DNA of 64,000 nt from Neocallimastix lanati (nom. inval.) (Eukaryota > Neocallimastigomycota > Neocallimastigomycetes > Neocallimastigales > Neocallimastigaceae): assembly GCA_016946835.1 (NCBI GenBank), contig JACVTC010000077.1, positions 718,501-782,500 of the forward strand, given 5' to 3'. Shown here in pieces: positions 1 through 13,400 of this stretch (position 1 is the first letter of the stretch; every line of letters begins with the position of its first letter). Made by a program: the position numbers and the translations under genes. Below the pieces are notes generated by a model. That model ran no database searches. It saw only the letters and a program-made list of their open reading frames with translations, and was not told the origin of the DNA.

Positions 1-202
1 TATTCCAATTTTCTCCCTTCATACTAGAAGCCATTTTAGAAAGGATAACCATCGATTGTCATCAGAATCACAGAAAGCTGCAATCAGTACACCTGATACA
101 GGCTATTCATTTTCTATCAACCCTCCATGGACCTGGAAAAACGGTCCACATCATTAAGGGCTAAAAGAGGAGGTATTCTCAATTCACGAGTAATATCACA
201 GA
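1..202. other. Unassigned, relatively GC-rich segment
   Basis: This stretch is much less AT-rich than its surroundings. On the plus strand one frame is open from about base 2 to the TAA near 152-154, about 50 codons, with no recognisable motif. It ends directly at the poly-T tract that marks the 3' end of the minus-strand LINE fragment, so it may be older flanking DNA, the edge of another element, or an exon cut by the window edge. No function is assigned. Confidence 0.3.
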
Positions 203-2387
203 TTTTTTTTTTTTTTTTTTAACAGCAGCAAACTTGTTTCATCTTTATTAATTAAATATTTGATAAAATATATGTAATAAAAAAAAAAGATAAAAAAATG
301 AACAAAAAAAAAAAAAACACAAAATAAAGTAAAATAATGGTATAATGTATTCTAGTTTCATTTAATTAATATCTGTAAGACTACACAAGAGCATTATTAT
401 ACTGATGTATAATAATTAATTTTGACTTCACAATGTTAATCATAATTTTAAGATACGAAATTATGATCTTCATTGGTTGCGCTAGCCCTGCTGGCCTTTC
501 TTACTGTTTCTTCAGCATTGACACTCTTGGTAGAGTAGTACGATTCGATTTGAACCTATTGAACAAAGACCATTGCTGGCCAATAGCAATAGGTATAATC
601 GATTGAAGAAGAGCCGCAGTAACCATCAAGAATGAAGTATAAGAATAAGCACCTGATTTCATCTGACACTTAAATAGATCCTTCCATTCCCTTGTACTGT
701 TATTAATACTTCTTCCCCCAAGAAGGAAATTAAACACTTTTTCACACACACTAGAATCAACATACACATTATTTTCATTACTATTGCTAACATTACTAAA
801 AATACTATTACAAATATTATTATAACTATTATTACTATAACTATTATTACTATTACTATTAGTACTATTACTATTATTACTATTATTATTATTATTACTA
901 TTAACGATATCATTTGTTAGGTTGCCACGGTTATAAGCATTATATAAAAATAAAATTTTATCATGAACTTTACTACGAATATGATTGAAAAATGGACAAT
1001 CAATTAACCAATGCTATATTTAGTGTTTATTACTTTTACAACAGGGATAAAAATTAGGACACATTTGATCTATTATTTTTGCAGCTTTAGCAATTCTAGC
1101 ATCTAATCTATATCCGCTTCGTGCTCTCATTAGCCAATATAAACCATATGAAAGATTAGGATATTCATAACAAAGTTTTATAAAATCTTATGTTTCTTCG
1201 AATCTGTTTTTGTCATAAAATTCAGCTTTATAGAATTGATTTTCATATCTCTTTTCCAATAAAAATCCTTGATTTTATTATTATTATTACCTCTTTTCTT
1301 TAGTTTACGTTTAAGAGTTCTGCTTTCTTTCGTCCACGTATATTTTTTAGATTTTGGAATATTATTAACTAAATAGGAACTAATACAATTTGAATCTTTC
1401 CATTTATCAAAACATTTGACTTGAGACAAAGCACACTTAGCTGACTATGGAGGAATATTTAAATCTTTTGAAATAGAATATACATTAATAAAAGAATTAG
1501 CTTTTTGTAAACCTGCAATCCATCTTAATCCTTTATTAATTAATTTCTAAGTATTATATGTTCTCTCTTTATTTGAACTAAGTAAAGATGCAAAGTAAGA
1601 GACTTTACTAAGTACATAGGAGTTAATTATAATCTTCTTAAATGGAATAGGAATTTTGGAATTGGAAAGAAATTTACTAACAGAAAAGAGAGCTTTAGTA
1701 ACTTTAGAGTTAAGTAATTTAATAATAGGGTTCAACGATAAGCTTTTATCAAATAATATACCTAAATAGGTATAACATTTAGTTATTGGGATTGGTTGAC
1801 CAGCAAGATGAAAAGTAGGATCTCTTTTATTTTGAAAAAGAGGTGTGTCTGGTCGAATAACCATTGTTGCACATTTGTTAATTCCACAATTCATCATATT
1901 AAATTTAGTCCATTCATTTGCCTTCTTAAGCATTTTTTTTAACTTAGTTCTTGACGGTGCGCATAGAACAATATCATCCGCAAAGAGTCCACCACAACGT
2001 CTAGATTCGCCTAAAGGAATTCCAAGTTCTGAAAAATCATTAAAAATGTCATTAATAAATAGATTGAAAAGAAGTGGTGATAGTGGACAATCTTGTCTAA
2101 CTCCTTTCTTAATATTAAAAGATTCCGAATATTGATCATCAATTTTAACACTGGCTTTTGAAGTCAAATATAGATTTTTTATAAATTAATAACATTTACT
2201 TCTAATACCTAAAACATTTATATAAAATATTACCTATTGGAACGGAATCATATGTCTTTTTCAAATCTAGAAAAGCAAGGTAAGTCTCTTTATTATTATT
2301 TTTACGCCTTTGACAAATTTCTCGAATTGAAATAAATAAACTAACACTTTCTTATTTATTACGAAATCCAAATTGCTCTGGCCTAAT
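203..2387 (-). pseudogene. Non-LTR retrotransposon (LINE) fragment, copy 1
   Basis: Decayed copy of a LINE polymerase gene, read on the minus strand. The tail is the poly-T at 203-220 (poly-A on the element strand). The coding remnant runs from about 2387 down to a TAA at 448-450. Reverse transcriptase signatures are clear: an RPEQFGFRNK block at about 2350-2395, FLDLKKTYDSVP at about 2235-2285, KGVRQDCPLSPLLFNLFIND at about 2045-2105, and the FADD catalytic box near 1975. The longest uninterrupted stretch is 206 codons (1547-2167). Downstream come the W-x-K-ESRTL block (1178-1429), a CPCC/H/C zinc-binding remnant (about 1010-1070) and the NFLLGG C-terminal motif (about 700-735). Several in-frame stops and frameshifts, including one just before the C-terminal EDHNF motif, make it inactive. 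Copies at 2388-3625 and 29218-31210 share these blocks. LINE identity is secure; the clade is not. Confidence 0.9.
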
Positions 2388-3625
2388 TTTTTTTATAGCC
2401 GCAATTATTGCGAACTTTAATCTTAATTTATTTATTCTTAAATAAAATACATTAACACTTTTAATTTTAATAAAAAATATAAAAACACAGAATTAATAAA
2501 ATAAATAAATATTATTTGTCCAATTTGAACATAATAATAAAGAAATAGTAACGTGAAATAAAAAGTAATAATCAAAAATAAATATAAAAATAAATTCAGA
2601 AAAAAATTCATTTGCAACGAACCTCACCTTCTTAGATTAGGGTTTGAATTGACTGTTTGAAAGAAATTATGATCTTCTCCTTCAGAAGCACCACTTCTAG
2701 CCTGTCTTACTGTATTTTCAACGTTGACATTTCTGGTTAGTTTGCGCTTATATTTTCGGAATAGTAACTCTTGCCGAGTACTAGCCCGAGGCATAATTTC
2801 TGTAAAGAGAGTCGCAGATCACACCAAGAATTGGCGTTTTTGAATAATCATCAGAAATGATTTGGTTCTTAAACAAAATATCCCATTCCTTTTTATAATT
2901 TAAATTTATTATGTCTGAATCTCTTCCACCAAGAAGAAAGTTATATAATCGGTACCACGTCACCTATATATTTACACACTCATTATTCAGAAAATTACTT
3001 AAATTACCACGATTTTCACCAATTGAACTATTCACTAAATTAGTAGTAACGATATTATAATTTTCACTATCACTAATATTTGTATTTCTATTTTCACTAT
3101 CACTATTTCTACTATTATTAACAATATTATTTCTATTGTTAATATTATTAATATTATATACTTTGTTACTGCAATCGGAATCTGAACTTAATTCTATATT
3201 ATTCATATCTGTGATAACAGCGTCTACATTACTATTAGATATTGGACAATATTTAGAAATAATATAAAATATTTCATAAATAATTTCAATATCCATAAAA
3301 TATTTCATTCGAAATTCACGGAAAAGATAGCATTTAGAAAACCAATGATTCAATCGAGAATTACTACTTTTTCTATGACAACAAGGACACCTTTCAGGAC
3401 AGTCTTCTTCAATCATTTTGGCAGCTTTGGCTACACGAGCATCGAATTTATATCCACATCTGGAACGAAGTACCCATCGGAAGCCAATGCTAAATTCAGG
3501 ATATTTATAATTTAGCCTAAGATACTCTCTAGTTTTCTCAAAATTATTATTTTTATAAGCCTTAGCTTTGATTGATTTTCCTACCATATCTCTAAGTAAA
3601 TCAGAGATAATACATTTCGAGTGTT
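2388..3625 (-). pseudogene. LINE fragment, copy 2 (C-terminal part plus 3' UTR)
   Basis: A second, 5'-truncated LINE copy on the minus strand. It begins near 3625 in the region equivalent to the S-x-C-I-I block of the other copies. A 207-codon open stretch (2964-3587) carries KYPEFSIGFRWVLRSRCGYK, the zinc-finger-like CPCC-x10-H-x4-C array, then an Asn/Ser-rich spacer. A single in-frame TAG at 2964-2966 interrupts it, and the next codons continue with YNFLLGG (2781-2963). A one-base frameshift follows, and the conserved C-terminus (NVNVENTVRQAR, EDHNF) ends at a TGA at 2624-2626. About 235 bp of AT-rich 3' UTR then runs to a short poly-T at 2388-2395. That tail abuts the broken RT domain of copy 1, so copy 2 probably inserted into copy 1. 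The reverse transcriptase domain itself is absent. Confidence 0.85.
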
Positions 3626-3635
3626 TATATATATA

Positions 3636-3800
3636 TTTTTATTATAACCGCATTATTGCAAATTTCAATCTTTTTTTATTCATTTATTAAATTGCATGAA
3701 TATTTTTAATTTAAAAAAAAAATAATAAAAAAACACAATCTTTTTCAATAAAATTATTAAAATAAAAATAAGAAAAGTAACAATATTCACAATTATGATT
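3636..3800 (-). mobile_element. Probable LINE 3'-UTR-only remnant (copy 0)
   Basis: Bases about 3640-3680 closely match the last ~50 bp of the 3' UTR of LINE copy 2 (about 2388-2440). Both carry a CCGC, ATTATTGC, AATCTT core in the same order next to a T-rich tail, and a second weaker match (AAAAACACA) lies further in. The simplest reading is a very short, severely 5'-truncated LINE insertion lying against the truncated end of copy 2. The inner boundary is not defined because the sequence fades into AT-rich DNA. Confidence 0.45.
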
Positions 3801-4142
3801 AGATCATACAATAATCCAAAGTTTTAAATATCAAATCAACAATTATTATTATTTTTATAATATAAAAATTAAACAAAATTTCTTTTATTTAATTATATAT
3901 TTAAATAATAATTTAATACTAATGATTATTATTTTATTTTATTTTTTTATATTAAAAATATCATATATTTATAAAGAAAATTAATAACCAATTTTTTTTA
4001 TTTTAATTTTTATATAATTTTATTTATAATAGATTTAAAAAACACTTTTATAAAATTTAACTTATTACATTATCAATTTATAATTAAATAATTTTCAATA
4101 AAAAAAATAGAAATAATATATTTTAATTAATTAATTAATTAA

Positions 4143-4202
<60 letters not shown>

Positions 4203-4451
4203 GCATTTTTAATAGATTTAAACTAATTAATAAATTTTCTTTTTGTTTAATAAATAAATAAATATATATATATTAATTTATTTTACATTTATAATAGATT
4301 TAAACCAATTTATATTTTTTTTTAATTATTTATTAAATATAATTGCTTTTAAAATAAATAATAAATACTAATATCTTCATTATAAAAATTTTAGATATCT
4401 ATATTAATTATTCTTTCAATTTGATAAATTTTTTTAGAAATTAATTAATTT
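3801..4451. other. AT-rich intergenic region with (TA)n and poly-T
   Basis: No coding signal on either strand. It holds a (TTAA)n/(TA)n stretch at about 4121-4174 followed by a poly-T of roughly 30 bases (4174-4202) and other short A/T tracts. It lies 3' of the giant minus-strand gene and would contain its polyadenylation region. No specific signal could be singled out. Confidence 0.6.
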
Positions 4452-7400
4452 TTACCAACATCTTCCAAATTCAGATTGACAACCTTTATCTTTACTACAA
4501 TAGGATTTCGTTGTACCACACCATCCATATTTACTACAACATTCATCATTTCTGCAACGTCCTTCATTTTTACCACACCTATCAGAGTCACTGTAGGCAA
4601 TTGTATTTTCAGATTTATTAACTTTTTCAGTAGCAACGTTTACATTTCTTTCTTTTCCAGTACAATCACCAAATTCTGATTGACATCCACGTTCTATACT
4701 GCAATATTTTTCTGATGTTCCACACCATCCATATTTACTGCAGCATTCGCCCTTATTGCAAACACCAATACCAGATCCGCATCTTCCATCCTCTGATATA
4801 GTCAAATTCTCAATAGTCAAATTCTCACTAGTTACAGATTTACTAGCTTTCCTTTTAATTCCTTCACAATCACCAAATTCTGATTGACATCCACGTTCTA
4901 CACTACAATATTTCTCAGTTGTTCCACACCATCCATATCTACTACAGCACTCTCCTGATTTACAAACACCAATACCTGGTCCACATCTTCCATCTTCTGA
5001 TATATCTTCATCTTGAGATTCTTCATCTTCTACTAAAACACTTGGGGTTTCCGTTTCTTCATCTTGAGATTCTTCATCTTCTACTATTGCTTTAGATATT
5101 TCAGTTTCTTCATCTTGAGATTCTTCATCAGCAACATAATACAAACTAATTTCTAACTTATTATCAGGTAAAAGCGTAACTTCTTTTATAAATTCACCTG
5201 GTACATTTGATTCTCCTAAAGATGCACCCTCATATATATAATCATTATAAATTTTAACTAATACTGAAACCGGAATTACTTCACCGCTAACACCTTCATA
5301 CACATTAGTTTCTTTCAATTTATATTCTTCTTCATTAGCATCCTTAACGTAATATCTCACAGTATATTTCGTATTTGCAGGCGTCCAGATAGCTTCAAGA
5401 ACAGTATCCAAACTTCCGTAATGGAAAGTTTTTCCGTCCAGATCTCCATCTCCTTCAACTTTTTTCCATCCTTTAAATTCATATCCCTCACGAACTGGAT
5501 CTGGAATTTGCTGATCTGGACCATATTGAACATTTGAATAAACTGTATCTTCTTTATTATTATTATAACTTCCTCCGTTTGGTTTAATGGTAAGAGTAAT
5601 TTTAGGTTTTTCTATTTCTACATAGTACATGTTAATTTGACGAGTACCGTCAGGTAAAACAGTAGTTTCCTTAATGAATTCACCTGGTACATTAGATCTT
5701 TCTGTTCCATCAGAAGCACCCACAAACTCATAGTCTCCTATTGTCTTCACTAACTTATTAATACTAATAACATCATTAGTTTTACCTTTAAATGTTTCAT
5801 CATTCTTAAATTCATATTCTTTGCAGTCTAGACATTTAGTGTAATAGTTTACTATATACTTTGTTCCTTCTGCAGGAGACCAAATAGCTTCAATTACAGC
5901 ATTTTCTTCACCATATATGAAATTGGAATTTTCATCAATCTTACCATCTCCTTCAATCACCTTCCAACCTTTAAATTCATATCCCTCACGAACTGGATCT
6001 GGAATTGGCTGATCTGGACCATATTGAACATTTGAATAAACTGTATCTTCTTTATTATTATTATAACTTCCTCCGTTTGGTTTAACGATAAGATTAATTA
6101 CAGGTTTTTCTACTTCTACATAGTACATGTTAATTTGACGAGTACCGTCAGGTAAAACAGTAGTTTCCTTAATGAATTCACCTGGTACATTAGATCTTTC
6201 TGTTCCATCAGAAGCACCCACAAACTCATAGTCTCCTATTGTCTTCACTAATTTATCAATACTAATAACATCATTAGTTTTACCTTTAAATGTTTCATCA
6301 TTCTTAAATTCATATTCTTTGCAGTCTAAACATTTAGTGTAATAGTTTACTACATATTTCGTTCCTTCTGCAGGTTCCCATACAGCTCTAATTTCAGCAT
6401 CGCTTCCTCCGTATTTATATTCATGTCCATCTTCATTAAGTTTACCATCATCTTCTGAAACCTTTTCCCATCCTGTAAATACATATCCTTCTCTTGTTGG
6501 TACAGAGAGAGGTTCTTTTCCTGAATTTGGCACGGCTTCATATACTGTATTGTCTTCTGATCCATTATATTCACCTCCATTAGGATCAACTATTAATTTA
6601 ATCAATGGTTTATCAGATTCAACATAGTATAAATTAATAACACGTTTATTATTTGATAAAACATCTGTACTTTCATCTGGTTCTCTATCTTCTAGTTTAT
6701 TACTGGCTTCGGTTCCTGCATATCCTCCAATAAATTCATAGCCTTCATAGTTTTTAGCTAATGGTGGAATTTCAACTTCATTTCCAACAATACCATTTTC
6801 TTTTTGTTTTTCTTTAAATTCAAAACTATCTTTACCAACTGGTTTTACATAATGATTTATTATATAGGTAGTATTAGCTTTTTCCCAAGTAGCTTTAATG
6901 TATGCATCTTCACTACCATACTTATAATCTGATCCATCCTCATTGAGAACACCATCATCTTCTGAAACCTTTTCCCATCCTGTAAATACATATCCTTCTC
7001 TTGTTGGTACAGAGAGAGGTTCCTTTCCTGAATTTGGTACTGCTTCATAAACTGTATTGTCTTCTGATCCATTATATTCACCTCCATTAGGATCAACTAT
7101 TAATTTAATCAATGGTTTATCGGATTCAACATAGTATAAATTAATAACACGTTTATTATTTGATAAAACATCTGTACTTTCATCTGGTTCTCTATCTTCT
7201 GGTTTATTGCTGGCTTCGGTTCCTGCATATCCTCCAATAAAGACGTAACCTTCATAATTCTTAGCATATGGTGGAATTTCAACTTCATTTCCAACAATAC
7301 CATTTTCTTTTTGTTTTTCTTTAAATTCAAAACTGTCATCACCAACTGACTTTACATAATGATTTATTATATAGGTAGTATTAGCTTTTTCCCAAGTAGC

Positions 7401-10400
7401 TTTAATGTATGCATCTTCATTACCATACTGATAATCTGATCCATCCTCATTGAGAACACCATCATCTTCTGAAACCTTTTCCCATCCTGTAAATACATAT
7501 CCTTCTCTTGTTGGTACAGAGAGAGGTTCCTTTCCTGAATTTGGCACTGCTTCATAAACTGTATTGTCTTCTGATCCATTATATTCACCTCCATTAGGAT
7601 CAACTATTAATTTAATCAATGGTTTATCAGATTCAACATAGTATAAATTAATAACACGTTTATTATTTGATAAAACATCTGTACTTTCATCTGGTTCTCT
7701 ATCTTCTGGTTTATTGCTGGCTTCGGTTCCTGCATATCCTCCAATAAAGACGTAACCTTCATAATTCTTAGCATATGGTGGAATTTCAACTTCATTACCA
7801 ACAATACCATTTTCTTTTTGTTTTTCTTTAAATTCAAAACTATCATCACCAACTGACTTTACATAATGATTTATTATATAGGTAGTATTAGCTTTTTCCC
7901 AAGTAGCTTTAATGTATGCATCTTCATTACCATACTGATAATCTGATCCATCCTCATTGAGAACACCATCATCTTCTGAAACCTTTTCCCATCCTGTAAA
8001 TACATATCCTTCTCTTGTTGGTACAGAGAGAGGTTCCTTTCCTGAATTTGGCACTGCTTCATAAACTGTATTGTCTTCTGATCCATTATATTCACCTCCA
8101 TTAGGATCAACTATTAATTTAATCAATGGTTTATCAGATTCAACATAGTATAAATTAATAACACGTTTATTATTTGATAAAACATCTGTACTTTCATCTG
8201 GTTCTCTATCTTCTGGTTTATTGCTGGCTTCGGTTCCTGCATATCCTCCAATAAAGACGTAACCTTCATAATTCTTAGCATATGGTGGAATTTCAACTTC
8301 ATTACCAACAATACCATTTTCTTTTTGTTTTTCTTTAAATTCAAAACTATCATCACCAACTGACTTTACATAATGATTTATTATATAGGTAGTATTAGCT
8401 TTTTCCCAAGTAGCTTTAATGTATGCATCTTCATTACCATACTTATAATCTGATCCATCCTCATTGAGAACACCATCATCTTCTGAAACCTTTTCCCATC
8501 CTGTAAATACATATCCTTCTCTTGTTGGTACAGAGAGAGGTTCCTTTCCTGAATTCGGCACTGCTTCATAAACTGTATTGTCTTCTGATCCATTATATTC
8601 ACCTCCATTAGGATCAACTATTAATTTAATCAATGGTTTATCAGATTCAACATAGTATAAATTAATAACACGTTTATTATTTGATAAAACATCTGTACTT
8701 TCATCTGGTTCTCTATCTTCTGGTTTATTGCTGGCTTCGGTTCCTGAATATCCTCCAATAAAGACGTAACCTTCATAATTCTTAGCATATGGTGGAATTT
8801 CAACTTCATTTCCAACAATACCATTTTCTTTTTGTTTTTCTTTAAATTCAAAACTATCATCACCAACTGACTTTACATAATGATTTATTATATAGGTAGT
8901 ATTAGCTTTTTCCCAAGTAGCTTTAATGTATGCATCTTCATTACCATACTTATAATCTGATCCATCCTCATTGAGAACACCATCATCTTCTGAAACCTTT
9001 TCCCATCCTGTAAATACATATCCTTCTCTTGTTGGTACAGAGAGAGGTTCCTTTCCTGAATTTGGCACTGCTTCATAAACTGTATTGTCTTCTGATCCAT
9101 TATATTCACCTCCATTAGGATCAACTATTAATTTAATCAATGGTTTATCAGATTCAACATAGTATAAATTAATAACACGTTTATTATTTGATAAAACATC
9201 TGTACTTTCATCTGGTTCTCTATCTTCTGGTTTATTGCTGGCTTCGGTTCCTGCATATCCTCCAATAAAGACGTAACCTTCATAATTCTTAGCATATGGT
9301 GGAATTTCAACTTCATTTCCAACAATACCATCTTCTTTTTGTTTTTCTTTAAATTCAAAACTATCATCACCAACTGACTTTACATAATGATTTATTATAT
9401 AGGTAGTATTAGCTTTTTCCCAAGTAGCTTTAATGTATGCATCTTCATTACCATACTTATAATCTGATCCATCCTCATTGAGAACACCATCATCTTCTGA
9501 AACCTTTTCCCATCCTGTAAATACATATCCTTCTCTTGTTGGTACAGAGAGAGGTTCCTTTCCTGAATTTGGCACTGCTTCATATACTGTATTGTCTTCT
9601 GATCCATTATATTCACCTCCATTAGGATCAACTATTAATTTAATCAATGGTTTATCAGATTCAACATAGTATAAATTAATAACACGTTTATTATTTGATA
9701 AAACATCTGTACTTTCATCTGGTTCTCTATCTTCTGGTTTATTGCTGGCTTCGGTTCCTGCATATCCTCCAATAAAGACGTAACCTTCATAATTCTTAGC
9801 ATATGGTGGAATTTCAACTTCATTTCCAACAATACCATCTTCTTTTTGTTTTTCTTTAAATTCAAAACTATCATCACCAACTGACTTTACATAATGATTT
9901 ATTATATAGGTAGTATTAGCTTTTTCCCAAGTAGCTTTAATGTATGCATCTTCACTACCATACTTATAATCTGATCCATCCTCATTGAGAACACCATCAT
10001 CTTCTGAAACCTTTTCCCATCCTGTAAATACATATCCTTCTCTTGTTGGTACAGAGAGAGGTTCCTTTCCTGAATTTGGCACTGCTTCATATACTGTATT
10101 GTCTTCTGATCCATTATATTCACCTCCATTAGGATCAACTATTAATTTAATCAATGGTTTATCAGATTCAACATAGTATAAATTAATAACACGTTTATTA
10201 TTTGATAAAACATCTGTACTTTCATCTGGTTCTCTATCTTCTGGTTTATTGCTGGCTTCGGTTCCTGCATATCCTCCAATAAAGACGTAACCTTCATAAT
10301 TCTTAGCATATGGTGGAATTTCAACTTCATTTCCAACAATACCATTTTCTTTTTGTTTTTCTTTAAATTCAAAACTGTCATCACCAACTGACTTTACATA

Positions 10401-13400
10401 ATGATTTATTATATAGGTAGTATTAGCTTTTTCCCAAGTAGCTTTAATGTATGCATCTTCACTACCATACTTATAATCTGATCCATCCTCATTGAGAACA
10501 CCATCATCTTCTGAAACCTTTTCCCATCCTGTAAATACATATCCTTCTCTTGTTGGTACAGAGAGAGGTTCCTTTCCTGAATTTGGCACTGCTTCATAAA
10601 CTGTATTGTCTTCTGATCCATTATATTCACCTCCATTAGGATCAACTATTAATTTAATCAATGGTTTATCAGATTCAACATAGTATAAATTAATAACACG
10701 TTTATTATTTGATAAAACATCTGTACTTTCATCTGGTTCTCTATCTTCTGGTTTATTGCTGGCTTCGGTTCCTGCATATCCTCCAATAAAGACGTAACCT
10801 TCATAATTCTTAGCATATGGTGGAATTTCAACTTCATTTCCAACAATACCATTTTCTTTTTGTTTTTCTTTAAATTCAAAACTGTCATCACCAACTGACT
10901 TTACATAATGATTTATTATATAGGTAGTATTAGCTTTTTCCCAAGTAGCTTTAATGTATGCATCTTCATTACCATACTTATAATCTGATCCATCCTCATT
11001 GAGAACACCATCATCTTCTGAAACCTTTTCCCATCCTGTAAATACATATCCTTCTCTTGTTGGTACAGAAAGAGGTTCCTTTCCTGAATTCGGCACTGCT
11101 TCATAAACTGTATTGTCTTCTGATCCATTATATTCACCTCCATTAGGATCAACTATTAATTTAATCAATGGTTTATCAGATTCAACATAGTATAAATTAA
11201 TAACACGTTTATTATTTGATAAAACATCTGTACTTTCATCTGGTTCTCTATCTTCTGGTTTATTGCTGGCTTCGGTTCCTGCATATCCTCCAATAAAGAC
11301 GTAACCTTCATAATTCTTAGCATATGGTGGAATTTCAACTTCATTTCCAACAATACCATTTTCTTTTTGTTTTTCTTTAAATTCAAAACTATCATCACCA
11401 ACTGACTTTACATAATGATTTATTATATAGGTAGTATTAGCTTTTTCCCAAGTAGCTTTAATGTATGCATCTTCATTACCATACTTATAATCTGATCCAT
11501 CCTCATTGAGAACACCATCATCTTCTGAAACCTTTTCCCATCCTGTAAATACATATCCTTCTCTTGTTGGTACAGAGAGAGGTTCTTTTCCTGAATTCGG
11601 CACTGCTTCATAAACTGTATTGTCTTCTGATCCATTATATTCACCTCCATTAGGATCAACTATTAATTTAATCAATGGTTTATCAGATTCAACATAGTAT
11701 AAATTAATAACACGTTTATTATTTGATAAAACATCTGTACTTTCATCTGGTTCTCTATCTTCTGGTTTATTGCTGGCTTCGGTTCCTGCATATCCTCCAA
11801 TAAAGACGTAACCTTCATAATTCTTAGCATATGGTGGAATTTCAACTTCATTTCCAACAATACCATTTTCTTTTTGTTTTTCTTTAAATTCAAAACTGTC
11901 ATCACCAACTGACTTTACATAATGATTTATTATATAGGTAGTATTAGCTTTTTCCCAAGTAGCTTTAATGTATGCATCTTCATTACCATACTGATAATCT
12001 GATCCATCCTCATTGAGAACACCATCATCTTCTGAAACCTTTTCCCATCCTGTAAATACATATCCTTCTCTTGTTGGTACAGAAAGAGGTTCCTTTCCTG
12101 AATTCGGCACTGCTTCATAAACTGTATTGTCTTCTGATCCATTATATTCACCTCCATTAGGATCAACTATTAATTTAATCAATGGTTTATCAGATTCAAC
12201 ATAGTATAAATTAATAACACGTTTATTATTTGATAAAACATCTGTACTTTCATCTGGTTCTCTATCTTCTGGTTTATTGCTGGCTTCGGTTCCTGCATAT
12301 CCTCCAATAAAGACGTAACCTTCATAATTCTTAGCATATGGTGGAATTTCAACTTCATTTCCAACAATACCATTTTCTTTTTGTTTTTCTTTAAATTCAA
12401 AACTATCATCACCAACTGACTTTACATAATGATTTATTATATAGGTAGTATTAGCTTTTTCCCAAGTAGCTTTAATGTATGCATCTTCATTACCATACTT
12501 ATAATCTGATCCATCCTCATTGAGAACACCATCATCTTCTGAAACCTTTTCCCATCCTGTAAATACATATCCTTCTCTTGTTGGTACAGAGAGAGGTTCT
12601 TTTCCTGAATTCGGCACTGCTTCATAAACTGTATTGTCTTCTGATCCATTATATTCACCTCCATTAGGATCAACTATTAATTTAATCAATGGTTTATCAG
12701 ATTCAACATAGTATAAATTAATAACACGTTTATTATTTGATAAAACATCTGTACTTTCATCTGGTTCTCTATCTTCTGGTTTATTGCTGGCTTCGGTTCC
12801 TGCATATCCTCCAATAAAGACGTAACCTTCATAATTCTTAGCATATGGTGGAATTTCAACTTCATTACCAACAATACCATTTTCTTTTTGTTTTTCTTTA
12901 AATTCAAAACTATCATCACCAACTGACTTTACATAATGATTTATTATATAGGTAGTATTAGCTTTTTCCCAAGTAGCTTTAATGTATGCATCTTCATTAC
13001 CATACTTATAATCTGATCCATCCTCATTGAGAACACCATCATCTTCTGAAACCTTTTCCCATCCTGTAAATACATATCCTTCTCTTGTTGGTACAGAGAG
13101 AGGTTCCTTTCCTGAATTTGGCACTGCTTCATAAACTGTATTGTCTTCTGATCCATTATATTCACCTCCATTAGGATCAACTATTAATTTAATCAATGGT
13201 TTATCAGATTCAACATAGTATAAATTAATAACACGTTTATTATTTGATAAAACATCTGTACTTTCATCTGGTTCTCTATCTTCTGGTTTATTGCTGGCTT
13301 CGGTTCCTGCATATCCTCCAATAAAGACGTAACCTTCATAATTCTTAGCATATGGTGGAATTTTAACTTCATTTCCAACAATACCATTTTCTTTTTGTTT

